Assembly: GCA_910589395.1 (NCBI GenBank) | Contig: CAJUTL010000003.1 | Coordinates: 1-64,000 of the forward strand | Source of the DNA: an uncultured Oscillospiraceae bacterium | Lineage (GTDB): Bacteria; Bacillota_A; Clostridia; Oscillospirales; Acutalibacteraceae | Reading direction: 5' to 3' | Length of the DNA: 64,000 nucleotides | Part shown: positions 7,292-16,866 of the stretch, in pieces | Position numbering within the stretch: the first letter of the stretch is position 1 | Layout: each line of letters starts with the position of its first letter | Notes under the pieces: model-generated | What the model was told of the DNA's origin: nothing | The model's database searches: none | The model's input: the letters and a program-made list of their open reading frames with translations, nothing else | Program-made: the position numbers and the translations under genes

Positions 7292-9606
7292 GCCTCCTGC
7301 AAATGAGCCTGTCCGGCGCGGCCATGATTTTGGCGATCCTGCTGGTCCGAACGCTGGCTCTACAACGGCTGCCCAAGCGGCTATTCCCGGCGCTGTGGTG
7401 GCTGGTGCTGATCCGCCTGCTGGTACCATTTTCCCTGCCCGCGCCGTGCAGTGTGTACTCGCTTTTGAGCCGCCCCGTGCCGGTTGCGGTACACCAGCCC
7501 GGGCCAGTAATAGCGCCCCTCTCCCCTTCCGCTTGGGCGGGCGAAGCCACCGGAACGCCTACTGCTGTGGGCGGCGCTGCCGCAAGCGTTGACCCCTGGG
7601 TCGCGCTCTGGCTGGCAGGATTCTTGGTATGCTCCTGGTACTTTATGGCAGTCTATGTAAAATGCCGTCGGGAGTTCCGGGAGGCACTGCCTGTTCACAA
7701 CGACTATGTGAGTGTGTGGCTCCTGGAGCATAGGCTTCGCCGCCCGGTCACCGTCCGGCAGTCGGACAGAATAGCCGCACCGCTGACCTACGGTATCCTG
7801 CGCCCGGTGATACTCCTGCCCAAGTCAACGGACTGGGACGACAGGGAAACTTTAGGCTGCGTGCTGGCCCACGAGTGGGCGCATATCTGGCGGTTTGACG
7901 GACTTTTGAAGCTGGCGCTGGCTGCCGCGTTCTGCGTGCACTGGTTCAACCCGCTGGTCTGGGTCATGCTGTTCTTTGCCAACCTGGACATCGAGTTGGC
8001 CTGCGATGAAGCGGTACTCCGGCAACTGGGACAGGACATGAGGTCCGGGTACGCCATGGCGCTTATCCGCATGGAGGAGCGCAGAGGCGGGCCGCCCCTG
8101 ATAGGAAATTATTTCAGCAAAGCTCCTATTGAAGAAAGGATAAAATCAATTATGACTATTAAAAGGAAATCTATGATTGCGCTGGCTCTATCCATCTGCC
8201 TAATAGGCGGTACAGCGACAGTTTTTGCCACCTCCGCCAGCGCGGATAACAACAATAATAATGCACCCCAAACCAGCTATGTGGTGGAAAACAAAGATGC
8301 CGCCCTGGTCTCCTATACCGATGAAAACGGCACCACCTACTACAGCTTCGATGACGGAGAGACCTGGACCGCCATGACCGACGAGGAGTTCGCCGCAGCA
8401 TACCCCGAGCCGGAGGTCGAGTGGTGGACTGCCGCAGAATACGCCGCATGGTTAGAGAACGAGAAAAGGGATTTGCAGGATATGATCGGCTCAAAAGGTT
8501 GGACACAAAGCACCGGCTGGTTCACTTGGACCCAGGAGATGGTGGACGAGACAATAGCCGAGTACGAGGAAATTCTGAACATGATTGAGAGCGGCTATCT
8601 TGTCTCCAAGACCGTTGACGGAGATGAGAACACCATGCTGGTAATGAATCCGCTTGACAGAGTGGTTGGCAGCGCGGACTGGGAGAACGCCATAGAGGCA
8701 AAAGAGCAGTCCGATTTTTATGATGATACTTTCGACTACACGAGCCTTTTCGACGACTACAAGAGCTGCGGGCTTACCTTCCAGAACAGCGACGGCAACC
8801 TGTACTGGAACAGCCAGCGCGTGCGAATTTTTGTGGACGGCGCGGAGCATGGGGGCGGATGGGTTTCTCAGTATGAGCATTACGACCCGGAGGGCAGTAT
8901 TGATGTGCGGACCGTCCGGGAGCGGGTGGATAACGGCGACGGCAGCTACAACCTGATGGGGCCCCTGGTGCGGCTGGAGGAGTTTGAGCCTGAGCAGATG
9001 TTTTTGGAGGCCCTGGAGGGCCAGCGGTATGTGGGTGCTGAATTCCAGTACGAAGCTGAGCGCACTGCCCAGGAGCTGAAGCGGTACGAGAAGTTTGGGC
9101 TGACCTTTGATTCGAATGCCAATAGCCCAACAGGCAGCCTCTCCATGAGCTGGAACGGCCAGCCGGTGCGCAGCCTGTTCGACCCGGAACGCCAGCTGTG
9201 GGTGTGCAACAGCCTGGGTACGAAGGGCCTGGACCTGGAGGCCGTCTATGAGAATGGCGAGCTCACCGGCTTGCAGGAAAGCGCGGAGGATAAAAGTTTC
9301 GTGGAGAGCGGGGCGGTCATAAACGCTGAAGCCACCGCTACTGAAGGTACTGGCGACAGCTCCGGGGAGACCATTGCGGAGCGTATGGAGAAGTATGCGC
9401 CCTATGGGGTGAGCTATCAGGAGAAGGACGGCAAGAGGAGCATACGGTATGAAGGCAAGGCTGTAGACAGCTTTACGGACATGAGGCCGGGAGGCGGTGT
9501 GTTCTCTGTTAAGTCTACGGATGGCGGGGAGATCGCTCTGGTTACGGTTTATGATGGGGATGGGAAGCTAAAGGGCGTTAAAGCTATGCTGTCGTATCGT
9601 TTTTAA
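7288..9606 (+). CDS. M56-family antirepressor metalloprotease with three C-terminal repeats
   Basis: This 772-residue membrane sensor is of BlaR1/MecR1 type. Four hydrophobic segments lie in the first 330 residues (about 8-24, 33-50, 105-122 and 295-315). The zinc motif HEWAH is at 195-199, with ELACDEAVL downstream. Instead of a penicillin-binding domain, the outside part carries three related units of about 65-70 residues beginning near 487, 596 and 699 (pattern Y..xG(L/V)(T/S)(F/Y)...W.G..V..F.D). These are probably the sensory part. The known role of the family is cleavage of the BlaI partner on signal perception. The ligand is unknown. The gene lies between tRNA-Trp relics, so the pair may be mobile-element cargo. 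Confidence 0.82.
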   Translation: MSLLQMSLSGAAMILAILLVRTLALQRLPKRLFPALWWLVLIRLLVPFSLPAPCSVYSLLSRPVPVAVHQPGPVIAPLSPSAWAGEATGTPTAVGGAAASVDPWVALWLAGFLVCSWYFMAVYVKCRREFREALPVHNDYVSVWLLEHRLRRPVTVRQSDRIAAPLTYGILRPVILLPKSTDWDDRETLGCVLAHEWAHIWRFDGLLKLALAAAFCVHWFNPLVWVMLFFANLDIELACDEAVLRQLGQDMRSGYAMALIRMEERRGGPPLIGNYFSKAPIEERIKSIMTIKRKSMIALALSICLIGGTATVFATSASADNNNNNAPQTSYVVENKDAALVSYTDENGTTYYSFDDGETWTAMTDEEFAAAYPEPEVEWWTAAEYAAWLENEKRDLQDMIGSKGWTQSTGWFTWTQEMVDETIAEYEEILNMIESGYLVSKTVDGDENTMLVMNPLDRVVGSADWENAIEAKEQSDFYDDTFDYTSLFDDYKSCGLTFQNSDGNLYWNSQRVRIFVDGAEHGGGWVSQYEHYDPEGSIDVRTVRERVDNGDGSYNLMGPLVRLEEFEPEQMFLEALEGQRYVGAEFQYEAERTAQELKRYEKFGLTFDSNANSPTGSLSMSWNGQPVRSLFDPERQLWVCNSLGTKGLDLEAVYENGELTGLQESAEDKSFVESGAVINAEATATEGTGDSSGETIAERMEKYAPYGVSYQEKDGKRSIRYEGKAVDSFTDMRPGGGVFSVKSTDGGEIALVTVYDGDGKLKGVKAMLSYRF

Positions 9607-10186
9607 GACTTTGAAAAAGTAAATGGTACGATTTGGAAATGCTTTCTTTGTTTAGCGGCGCAGATTTTGAGAAAGGAATTGCTGCTTGATACAGCTCGAT
9701 TTCCATATTACCATTATAAAATAAATGGCTTTTCCCTTCTAAAAAGCTTTGAATTATAATCGCAAAACTGGCCTGTTTTGCGCCCCGGACTTTTGAATAT
9801 TATCAATAAATCATAAAGCTTCTCAGGGCGCAAGTTTCAGAAACACAAACCACTCAACCGTGCGGAAATTCGGTTGGTACATGCCCACTCATGCTTTTTC
9901 CAAACGTTCATTTATGAATGTTTATCCACCTCCAAAATCACGTACTGAGGGGTGAGCGCGTCCCGGTGGGGGGGAGGTCTCCAGTGGAGACCGAGCTGAC
10001 AGGTGAAAATTGAATCCTTCTGCCCTGCCAAAGAAAGCCGAAAAAGCAGTTGCTTCTTCGGCTTTCTTCTGTGGGTGCAAATGGCTCTAAACTGCGGCAT
10101 GCGGAGCGTGCTGAGGGGTGAGCGAGCGCAGAAAGTCATGGCTTTCTTGGCGCATCTGGTGATATTGACATCGGTGTCGGCGCTCT
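9607..10186. repeat. Degenerate tRNA-Trp-like relic region (copy C)
   Basis: This stretch has no gene. It repeats the relic layout: CTTTGTTTAGCGG...CAGATTTTGAG near 9643-9672, ATCAATAAATCATAAA at 9802-9817, then CTCCAAAATCACG at 9930 and ATCCTTCTGCCCTGCCA ending at 10030, interrupted by about 55 bases containing the palindrome GGTCTCCAGTGGAGACC. A hairpin with a 12-bp stem (AAGAAAGCCGAA/TTCGGCTTTCTT, 10031-10068) stands where the tRNA terminator would be. It is more decayed than the copy at 6288. Confidence 0.6.
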
Positions 10187-12634
10187 CTACATAACCATAT
10201 TCAATGCCTTTACCTCCAAATTCTCTTTCCCCATTACATCCCCCTGCACGACTGTGATCTGCTTGGACTCCCCAGCGGACAGATCAAACCAGTTGTCGGA
10301 GAACAGGCAGTCTCCCTGGACCGTATCCAGCATGACGGCCTTTGCGTACCGGTCGGCTGTTACGGTAATTTCCTGTCCGCTCACCTCCAGGCTGATATTT
10401 AGGGGCTCAAAGTGGTATTCCTTCGGCAGACAGAACAGGGCTGTTTCGCTGCTTAAGGGGACGTCGTATTTATCATGCAGCGTGTACTCCAGATATGACC
10501 CGTCCCGGTGGTTTTTCAGGTCCTCGGCGAAGTTCAGGCTGTATGCCAGTATGCTCTCTCCTACTGGTACCGTCAGGGGCTTTTCACCAGCCTTTGCGAC
10601 CATTCCCAAGTTATCCCGCAGTTTCCACAGGACTTTCCCTGAAAACCCTTTCCCACTCTGATTTGACAGCCACAGCTCCGCGCGGCTGTCTTCCACTTTT
10701 GCGCTGAGCAGCACGGGCGCAAAGAAACGTTTTATAAAATATTGCAGGGCCTTCCAGCGCCCAAAATAGTCCACCCCCGACCAGGACACCACCGGCCAGC
10801 AGTCGTTATACTGCCAGACGATCGTCCCGCGATTAAAGGCGCTCTGGCGACGGTAAGTTTCGGCTGTGAACTTCATGATCTCCGCGGCCATCAGCTGGGA
10901 CAGATATACATAATCCCCGAAATCCTCCGGAACGGTGTAGTCTCTGCCCATGTATTCCTCAATGGTCTCGTTACCGTTTTTGCACTTCTGGTGGGCGTAC
11001 ATCACCGGCGAATCCGGCCGCATATCCTCCTGCACACAAAATTCTTTTATCGTTTTCATGGATGGGTAGCTTTGGAAACCCACCTCCGACAGCATTCGGG
11101 CAGGGATCTTCGCCATGACCTGATAAGGCAAATTGCCCACATATTGCAGATAGAAGTGCATATCTCCGTTGGTAATCATATCCTTGATGGAGCCCTCCAC
11201 CCCTTCCGGCAGGGAGGGCGAGGACGACACATATGGTATCTGCGGGGCATATTCAATGCTGGTCTCTTTCAGCAGCTGCCGGAAAAGCCGGTCATAATTG
11301 TCCGTCAGCACCTGAACCATTTTGTCTGTAAGGGCGCCGCTTAAGCTGCCGAAGGTTCCCATCAGAGCTTTGCCAATGGGGTCGTTGGGATCGGTCATGC
11401 ACTGCTGGACCAGCCCAATCTCGTTGTTGCCGCAAAGCACCAGCAAGCTTGGGTGGCTTGCCATCATTTTGACCTGCTGCTCCGCTTCCATACGGATATT
11501 TTCGCAGAACGCATCATCTGCCGGGTAAGGGCGGCAGGCGAACATGAAGTCCATGTATACTAATACCCCCGCGCGGTCACACAGCTCAAAAAACAGCTCC
11601 GGCGGATAGTAGGCCCCACCCCACACCCGTATGCAGTTCAGGTTGGAGCGCAGCGCGTTGTCCACCAGCCGTTTCCAACGTTCTGGGGTGGATCGGCCCA
11701 GGAACGCGTCTTCGATGACCATTGCCTGCCCCCTGATATAGACGGGCCGGCCGTTGATTTTGAACGAATAGTCGCAGCAGCCGTCCGGTTGGCGGGAACG
11801 GTCCAGCTCCACCGTGCGCAGGCCAATATGCTTTTCCAGGGCATCAAGCGCCCTGCCGTCCTTTTGGGCTGTGATACGCACGGTGTAAAGCGGCTGCTCC
11901 CCAAAACCTACCGGCTGCCATAGCCGGGGATTTTCTAGTTTCACCTGAAAAGCTCCATTTCCCGCTCCTATGAGATTTCCTTCCGGATCCAATACCTCGC
12001 CGCGCAGCATTACATTCTCGTCCCACACCTCTGCCTCCGGGGCGATGTCCAGAGTAACCCGGCCCGGCGTATGGTCTTGCACGATGCTGATCCAATCCAG
12101 CCGGGCCCCGTTAAATGCCTCTATGCTGATGTCCCGCCAGATGCCGCTGTCCGGCAAGGACAGGCCCCAGTCCCAGCCATACATACAGGCAGCTTTACGT
12201 AGTCCTGTGGGAAAGCTGCCCATTCCAGACCCTTCCAGCCCGGCGGTGGGAGAGCGGAACAGAACGGACAACGTATTTTCCCCGGCACGAAGCCTCCCCT
12301 TCACGTCAAACCGATACATTCGGTGCATATTATCGGTCTCGGCCAAGCGCTCCCCGTTCAGGGTGATTTCAGCCAGGGTATCCAAGCCGTCGCAGCGCAG
12401 GTATACACGGTCATGGGCCAGCAGCTCAGCCTCCACGTGGAATGCCCTGCTGAACACATAGTCTTTGTCGAACACAGGCAGCACCTTTGTTTCGTTATCC
12501 CGCCAATAGGGGTCTGGAATTTTCTCCGCCGCCAGCATGGCCTCCGCCACCGTGCCGGGAACATTTGCGGGGAGTGTTTCGCTTTCCCCTAAAACGCACA
12601 TCTGCCATAACCCATTCAGATCGATCGCTTTCAC
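10187..12634 (-). CDS. GH2 beta-mannosidase
   Basis: This 815-residue GH2 enzyme resembles beta-mannosidases, which remove terminal beta-mannose from manno-oligosaccharides. The N-terminal jelly roll contains WRDNE and the typical tryptophan-rich GWDWG; the acid/base motif is LCGNNE and the nucleophile sits in SEVGF (Glu416 and Glu528 if counted from the ATG at 12667). The start chosen is GTG at 12634 (VKAIDLNGLW), because GGAGGG lies seven bases before it; the ATG 33 bases upstream has no such site. No signal peptide is seen, so it is cytoplasmic. It is divergent from an AraC regulator with about 100 bp between them, which suggests local control. Confidence 0.9.
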   Translation of the reverse strand: MKAIDLNGLWQMCVLGESETLPANVPGTVAEAMLAAEKIPDPYWRDNETKVLPVFDKDYVFSRAFHVEAELLAHDRVYLRCDGLDTLAEITLNGERLAETDNMHRMYRFDVKGRLRAGENTLSVLFRSPTAGLEGSGMGSFPTGLRKAACMYGWDWGLSLPDSGIWRDISIEAFNGARLDWISIVQDHTPGRVTLDIAPEAEVWDENVMLRGEVLDPEGNLIGAGNGAFQVKLENPRLWQPVGFGEQPLYTVRITAQKDGRALDALEKHIGLRTVELDRSRQPDGCCDYSFKINGRPVYIRGQAMVIEDAFLGRSTPERWKRLVDNALRSNLNCIRVWGGAYYPPELFFELCDRAGVLVYMDFMFACRPYPADDAFCENIRMEAEQQVKMMASHPSLLVLCGNNEIGLVQQCMTDPNDPIGKALMGTFGSLSGALTDKMVQVLTDNYDRLFRQLLKETSIEYAPQIPYVSSSPSLPEGVEGSIKDMITNGDMHFYLQYVGNLPYQVMAKIPARMLSEVGFQSYPSMKTIKEFCVQEDMRPDSPVMYAHQKCKNGNETIEEYMGRDYTVPEDFGDYVYLSQLMAAEIMKFTAETYRRQSAFNRGTIVWQYNDCWPVVSWSGVDYFGRWKALQYFIKRFFAPVLLSAKVEDSRAELWLSNQSGKGFSGKVLWKLRDNLGMVAKAGEKPLTVPVGESILAYSLNFAEDLKNHRDGSYLEYTLHDKYDVPLSSETALFCLPKEYHFEPLNISLEVSGQEITVTADRYAKAVMLDTVQGDCLFSDNWFDLSAGESKQITVVQGDVMGKENLEVKALNMVM

Positions 12635-12735
12635 CGTTATCCCTCCGTTCAGATTTATTGCTTGCATTATAGTGGAGAAAGAATTATAGTAAGAGCATAA
12701 ATCTGAGATTTCTGATATATTTATGAGGTGATTTT

Positions 12736-13461
12736 GTGGCGATCTGCGACGCGAAAAAGGCGGCTGAGTCTTTGATACTCAGCGGCTTTCGCCATCATGA
12801 TCCGGAAGAAGAAACTCTGCTCATTGAGCACTATCTCACAGGAGGCGCCGAGGAAGAACTTCTTCCCTATCTGGAGCACTCGAAAAGCTATTTCGACGTT
12901 ATGGCCCCCCAACGGCTGCGGGCCATGAAGAACGGTGTCATCGTCCTGGTGGCGTTAGTGTGCCGGGCGGCGATTCGGCTGGGGCTGGATCCGGAGGAGA
13001 GCTACTCCCTCAGCGATTACTATCTGTATACCGTAGAGAACTGCCAATTGAAAGAGGATGTGGAACTGCTCTCTATCCAGGCGCTCAGGCACTACGCGGC
13101 GCTGGTGCAGGCCCTGGAAACGAAGGCTTACACCCAACCGGTGGCAAAATCAATTCGTTTCATGCAAGCCAATTTGTACGGGCGCTGTACGGTGGAAGCC
13201 GCGGCTTCCCACGCTGGGCTGAACCCACAGTATTTTTCCGGGCTGTTCAAGCGGGAAACCGGCCTGCCTCCCAGCCAATATATCCGGGAAAAGAAGCTGG
13301 ACGAAGCCGCAAGATTACTGCGGCAGGGAAAGCACCTTGTATTTGAGATTGCGGAAATGCTGGGATTTTCCAGTTCCTCACATTTTGAGCGGGCGTTTAA
13401 GGATAAGTTCGGAATGACGGCAAAGCAATTTGCTAAGGCGGAGGGTGTCAGACCGAGGTAA
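12736..13461 (+). CDS. AraC-family transcriptional regulator
   Basis: This 241-residue protein has an unassigned helical N-terminal half and a clear AraC/XylS double helix-turn-helix from about residue 135 (SIRFMQANLYGRCTVEAAA, GLNPQYFSGLFKRETG, FEIAEMLGFSSSSHFERAFK). The start is GTG with GAGGTG just upstream. It is divergently transcribed from the beta-mannosidase and is the likely activator of that gene in response to mannosides. The N-terminal half lacks the usual cupin motifs of AraC itself. Confidence 0.85.
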   Translation: MAICDAKKAAESLILSGFRHHDPEEETLLIEHYLTGGAEEELLPYLEHSKSYFDVMAPQRLRAMKNGVIVLVALVCRAAIRLGLDPEESYSLSDYYLYTVENCQLKEDVELLSIQALRHYAALVQALETKAYTQPVAKSIRFMQANLYGRCTVEAAASHAGLNPQYFSGLFKRETGLPPSQYIREKKLDEAARLLRQGKHLVFEIAEMLGFSSSSHFERAFKDKFGMTAKQFAKAEGVRPR

Positions 13462-13520
13462 TCAGTTTTTGGATTTATAAGATAACAAGCAAAAAAGCAG
13501 CAAGGAGATTGCCTAGGAAA

Positions 13521-13874
13521 ATGGGTTTAAAAAGGTTTCTGAGCACGGGATTACCTATATTAGCGGGCACTGCTGCTGTATTAGCCGCTGTGGGTAATTA
13601 TGATGAATTGGGTACCTTCCTAAAAAACGCCGCAGACGAAGAACTGGATACGGAACGAGAAAAAGTGAGACTTGATTCCTGCAATCCTGGCCTTGATGAA
13701 CAATATCGAATCAGGTGCCATGAAAAGCTGAAAGGATATGCCGCAAGCGCGGCATATCCTTTTTTACAGCGACGAAAATCCTTTCGGTCTGTTTCCAAAT
13801 TGGTTTCCCGGTATAAGCGGCGCAATGATCTGATGAGAAGAAACCGATTGCTTTATTTCCCGCTTTCTCCATAG
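13521..13874 (+). CDS. Doubtful small ORF with hydrophobic N terminus
   Basis: The frame encodes a basic start, a hydrophobic stretch (LPILAGTAAVLAAVG) and an acidic segment, preceded by AAGGAG at a wide spacing (13-14 bases). It has no recognised family. The frame runs straight through a strong intrinsic terminator at 13734-13766, which is unusual for a real gene. A shift of frame would end it at a TGA at 13729. It may be a decayed or frameshifted gene. Confidence 0.25.
   Translation: MGLKRFLSTGLPILAGTAAVLAAVGNYDELGTFLKNAADEELDTEREKVRLDSCNPGLDEQYRIRCHEKLKGYAASAAYPFLQRRKSFRSVSKLVSRYKRRNDLMRRNRLLYFPLSP
13734..13766 (+). terminator. Bidirectional terminator between ORF and asnB
   Basis: An 11-bp perfect stem GGATATGCCGC/GCGGCATATCC with loop AAGC is followed by TTTTTTT on the plus strand and TTT on the minus strand. 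It lies about 90 bp past the asnB stop codon and probably ends the minus-strand nitrogen operon. Confidence 0.75.
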
Positions 13875-15436
13875 TTGGAAAGCACACGGGCGGAAGGGTC
13901 GTTGACCTCACAGCCTTTCCAGCTGCGGTTTGGCATCCAGAAATCGGAGATCATTTCGGCCTGGCCCGGGTAGCTTTCCTCGAAAATTTCACGATACAAA
14001 AGGCTTTCTTTGGTAAAGGGCCTGCCGTGAGAATAGCCTTGCCGCTTTTCCTCAAATTCCCTGTCGGTGTAGACGCTTTCCGCCAGCGCTTTCAAATCGT
14101 CCACCATGGAATGGCCCACCGCGTCGGAAAAGGCCGCCTTCTGCCGCCAGAGAATTTCCTCCGGCAAAAGCTTATCGTTCTCAAAAGCCTTTCGCAGCAG
14201 ATATTTCCCCATGCCGTAGGTGTTTGTTTTCAAAGCGGGGTCTATACTCATCACATACCGCACAAATTCCAGATCGCCAAAGGGGACCCGGGCTTCCAAA
14301 GAGTTTACGGAGATACAGCGGTCGGCGCGGAGCACATCGTACTGGTGCAGTTCTCTGACGCGTTTTTGCGCCTCCTGCTGAAAGGCTTCCGGTGAGGGGG
14401 CAAAATCCGTATATTTATAGCCGAACAGCTCGTCGCTGATCTCTCCCGTAAGCAGCACCCGCACGTCCGTCTGCTCATGGATCGCCTTGCAGCACAGGTA
14501 CATGCCCATGCTGGCCCGGATGGTGGTGATATCCCAGGTCCCCAGCAGGGAGATCACCGTTTTCAGGTTGTTCAGCACGTCCTGCCGGGTCATATAGACC
14601 TCTGTATGCTCAGCGCCTATGAAATCCGCTGTTTGGCGGGCATACTTCAGGTCGATGGCGTCCCTGTCCATGCCGATGGCAAAGGTTCGGATCGGCTTTT
14701 TCAAGAGCCGGGAAGCAATTCCGCAGACAAGGCTTGAATCGAGGCCGCCGGAAAGCAGAAAGCCCAAGGGGGCGTCGGCGTCCAGGCGCTTTTCCACCCC
14801 CGCGATGAGTCTTTCCCGAATTCCGGTGCAGATGGCGTCGAGACCGCCGCTTACGGTTTCTGTGGAGGCGGATGGATCGGCGTAGCGGGTGAACGAACCG
14901 TTCGCGTAATAGCAGCCGGGGGGGAAAGGACGGATCGCTTCGACTAAGCCCATCAGATTTTTCGGCTCGCTGGCGAAGGCCATGGCGCCGCTGTCAAGCG
15001 TTCCATAATAGAGGGGACGAATGCCGATGGGGTCCCTGGCGGCGATCCAGTCCTGCTTTTCGCCATCGTACAGGATCAGTGCAAATTCCGCGTCCAGCAT
15101 GGAAAACATATTTACGCCGTATTCCCGGTAGAGGGGTAGAAGGATCTCGCAGTCGGAGCCGCTTTGAAAGCGATAGCCCGCCTGCTCCAGCATTTTCTTT
15201 TTGGGGCGGAAGCCGTAAAGCTCTCCGTTGCAGACCACCGCATTCTTTCCCAGATGAAAGGGCTGCATGCCGCTTTCTTCAAGCCCCATGATGGCGAGGC
15301 GCTGAAAGCCAAGACAGCCCTTTCCCGCATTTTCAAGCCGTTCCATATCCGGCCCTCTGGAATGGGTGCGGGCAAAGCAGCGCTTCAGCTGCTTCTCAGG
15401 GACGCTTTGCTCTGTGAATCCGAGAATGGAGCACAT
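13853..15436 (-). CDS. asnB: Asparagine synthase (glutamine-hydrolysing)
   Basis: This 527-residue enzyme makes asparagine from aspartate, glutamine and ATP. After removal of Met, Cys2 is the glutaminase nucleophile (MCSILGF). The amidotransferase domain continues with SRGPD, CNGELYG and the GIRPLYYG segment. The synthetase domain has the ATP-binding loop LSGGLDSS near residue 233 and LLTGEISDELFGYKY. The start is placed at MCSI because the Ntn enzyme needs cysteine at position 2 and AAAGGAG lies nine bases upstream. It is the last gene of the GSIII-Amt-PurF-AsnB operon and would channel newly made glutamine into asparagine. Length is usual for bacterial AsnB. Confidence 0.9.
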   Translation of the reverse strand: MCSILGFTEQSVPEKQLKRCFARTHSRGPDMERLENAGKGCLGFQRLAIMGLEESGMQPFHLGKNAVVCNGELYGFRPKKKMLEQAGYRFQSGSDCEILLPLYREYGVNMFSMLDAEFALILYDGEKQDWIAARDPIGIRPLYYGTLDSGAMAFASEPKNLMGLVEAIRPFPPGCYYANGSFTRYADPSASTETVSGGLDAICTGIRERLIAGVEKRLDADAPLGFLLSGGLDSSLVCGIASRLLKKPIRTFAIGMDRDAIDLKYARQTADFIGAEHTEVYMTRQDVLNNLKTVISLLGTWDITTIRASMGMYLCCKAIHEQTDVRVLLTGEISDELFGYKYTDFAPSPEAFQQEAQKRVRELHQYDVLRADRCISVNSLEARVPFGDLEFVRYVMSIDPALKTNTYGMGKYLLRKAFENDKLLPEEILWRQKAAFSDAVGHSMVDDLKALAESVYTDREFEEKRQGYSHGRPFTKESLLYREIFEESYPGQAEMISDFWMPNRSWKGCEVNDPSARVLSNYGESGK

Positions 15437-15453
15437 AGGCGTTCTCCTTTCTG

Positions 15454-16866
15454 TCAATCTACGATTTTTCCCTCAAATCTTGCTTTCTCTCCATGAGCAG
15501 GCACCGCGGTGGGATATCCGCCACCGAAACAGGCGGTGCAAAGTCCTTCCGGGGAAAACTGTCTAACACTGTCAAGGCTGAGATATCCCAAACTGTCCGC
15601 GCCGATGAGCTTTGCAATTTCTTCCGGAGTGTGGCGGTTCGCAATGAGATTTTCCGGGCTGTCGATGTCGGTGCCGTACCAACAGGGCGCCGTAAAGGGC
15701 GGAGCGCACACACGCATATGCACCTCCGCCGCTCCGGCTCTTCGAAGCTGGGCGATGATCCGTTTGCTGGTTGTGCCGCGAACAATGCTGTCGTCGATCA
15801 ATACCACCCGCTTTCCCGTTACCACCGAACTGATGGGATTGAGCTTCAAATCCACTCCCGCTTCCCGCAGCTCCTGCGTGGGAGCAATAAAGGTGCGGCC
15901 GATATACTTGTTTTTGGTAAAGCCCATTGCATAGGGAATGCCGGATCCTCTGGCGTAACCAATGGCGGCGTCCAGGCCGGAATCGGGTACGCCTATGACT
16001 AAATCGGCAGCCGCGGGGTGTTCCTTCGCAAGCAGCAGGCCCGCGTTCTGCCTTGCCAGCGTGACGCTTACGCCGTCTATGATGGAATCGGGACGGGAAA
16101 AGTAGATGTATTCAAAGGCGCAAAGTGTTTTTGGGCAGCTTCCGAGGGGACGGATGCTGCTGCGCACGGCTCCCTTTTCCGCCACGATGATCTCGCCGGG
16201 GAGAACGTCACGGACAAAGGCGGCCCCAACAGCGTCCAGCGCACAGCTTTCGGAAGCGAATACAATCGCGCCGTCCTCCCGCTTTCCCATACAGAGCGGC
16301 CGGAAGCCGTGAGGATCTCTGACGGCAATGAGCTTTCGGGAGGAGGAGATCACCAGGGAGTAGGCCCCGTCGATCCTGCGCATGGCTCTGCTTACCGCTT
16401 CCTCAATGCTTCCGCAGCGCAGGCGTTCCTGAACGGTAAGATAGGCGATTACCTCCGAATCTGTCGTGGTATGAAAGATCGATCCGTTTTCTTCCAGCTC
16501 CTTACGCAGTTCAAAGGCATTGACAAGATTTCCATTGTGGCACAGTGCCATGCGCCCCTTGTGGTGATTGATCAGCAAAGGCTGAACGTTCCGCTTTCGG
16601 TCCGCTCCGGTGGTGGCGTACCGCACGTGCCCTACGGCGATCGTTCCCATGCCCAGCTCTTTGAGCCGGACGGAAGAAAAGATGTCGCTGACCAGGCCTG
16701 CTTCCCGGCAGGCGGTAAACACCCCATGGTCGTTGACTACAATCCCGGCGCTTTCCTGCCCCCGGTGCTGCAAGGCTGTCAGACCGTAATAGGTCAATGT
16801 GCTCAAGTCGCGGGATTCCGGGGCGCAAATCCCAAACACACCGCATTCCTCATTGAGCTTTCTCAT
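15454..16866 (-). CDS. purF: Amidophosphoribosyltransferase PurF
   Basis: This 470-residue enzyme catalyses the first step of purine synthesis, transferring glutamine amide nitrogen to PRPP. A short propeptide (MRKLNEE) precedes the catalytic Cys8 (CGVFGI). The domain includes LQHRGQESAGI, HVRYATTG, HNGNL and RDPHGFRPLC. The phosphoribosyl part carries the PRPP loop VVLIDDSIVRGTTS. Cysteines in the C-terminal half, including CTACFGGGYP, fit the iron-sulfur form of the Bacillus type. The start codon overlaps the amt-glnK stop (TAATG). No other purine gene is nearby, so this may be a second PurF tuned to nitrogen supply, or the only copy relocated. Confidence 0.92.
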   Translation of the reverse strand: MRKLNEECGVFGICAPESRDLSTLTYYGLTALQHRGQESAGIVVNDHGVFTACREAGLVSDIFSSVRLKELGMGTIAVGHVRYATTGADRKRNVQPLLINHHKGRMALCHNGNLVNAFELRKELEENGSIFHTTTDSEVIAYLTVQERLRCGSIEEAVSRAMRRIDGAYSLVISSSRKLIAVRDPHGFRPLCMGKREDGAIVFASESCALDAVGAAFVRDVLPGEIIVAEKGAVRSSIRPLGSCPKTLCAFEYIYFSRPDSIIDGVSVTLARQNAGLLLAKEHPAAADLVIGVPDSGLDAAIGYARGSGIPYAMGFTKNKYIGRTFIAPTQELREAGVDLKLNPISSVVTGKRVVLIDDSIVRGTTSKRIIAQLRRAGAAEVHMRVCAPPFTAPCWYGTDIDSPENLIANRHTPEEIAKLIGADSLGYLSLDSVRQFSPEGLCTACFGGGYPTAVPAHGEKARFEGKIVD

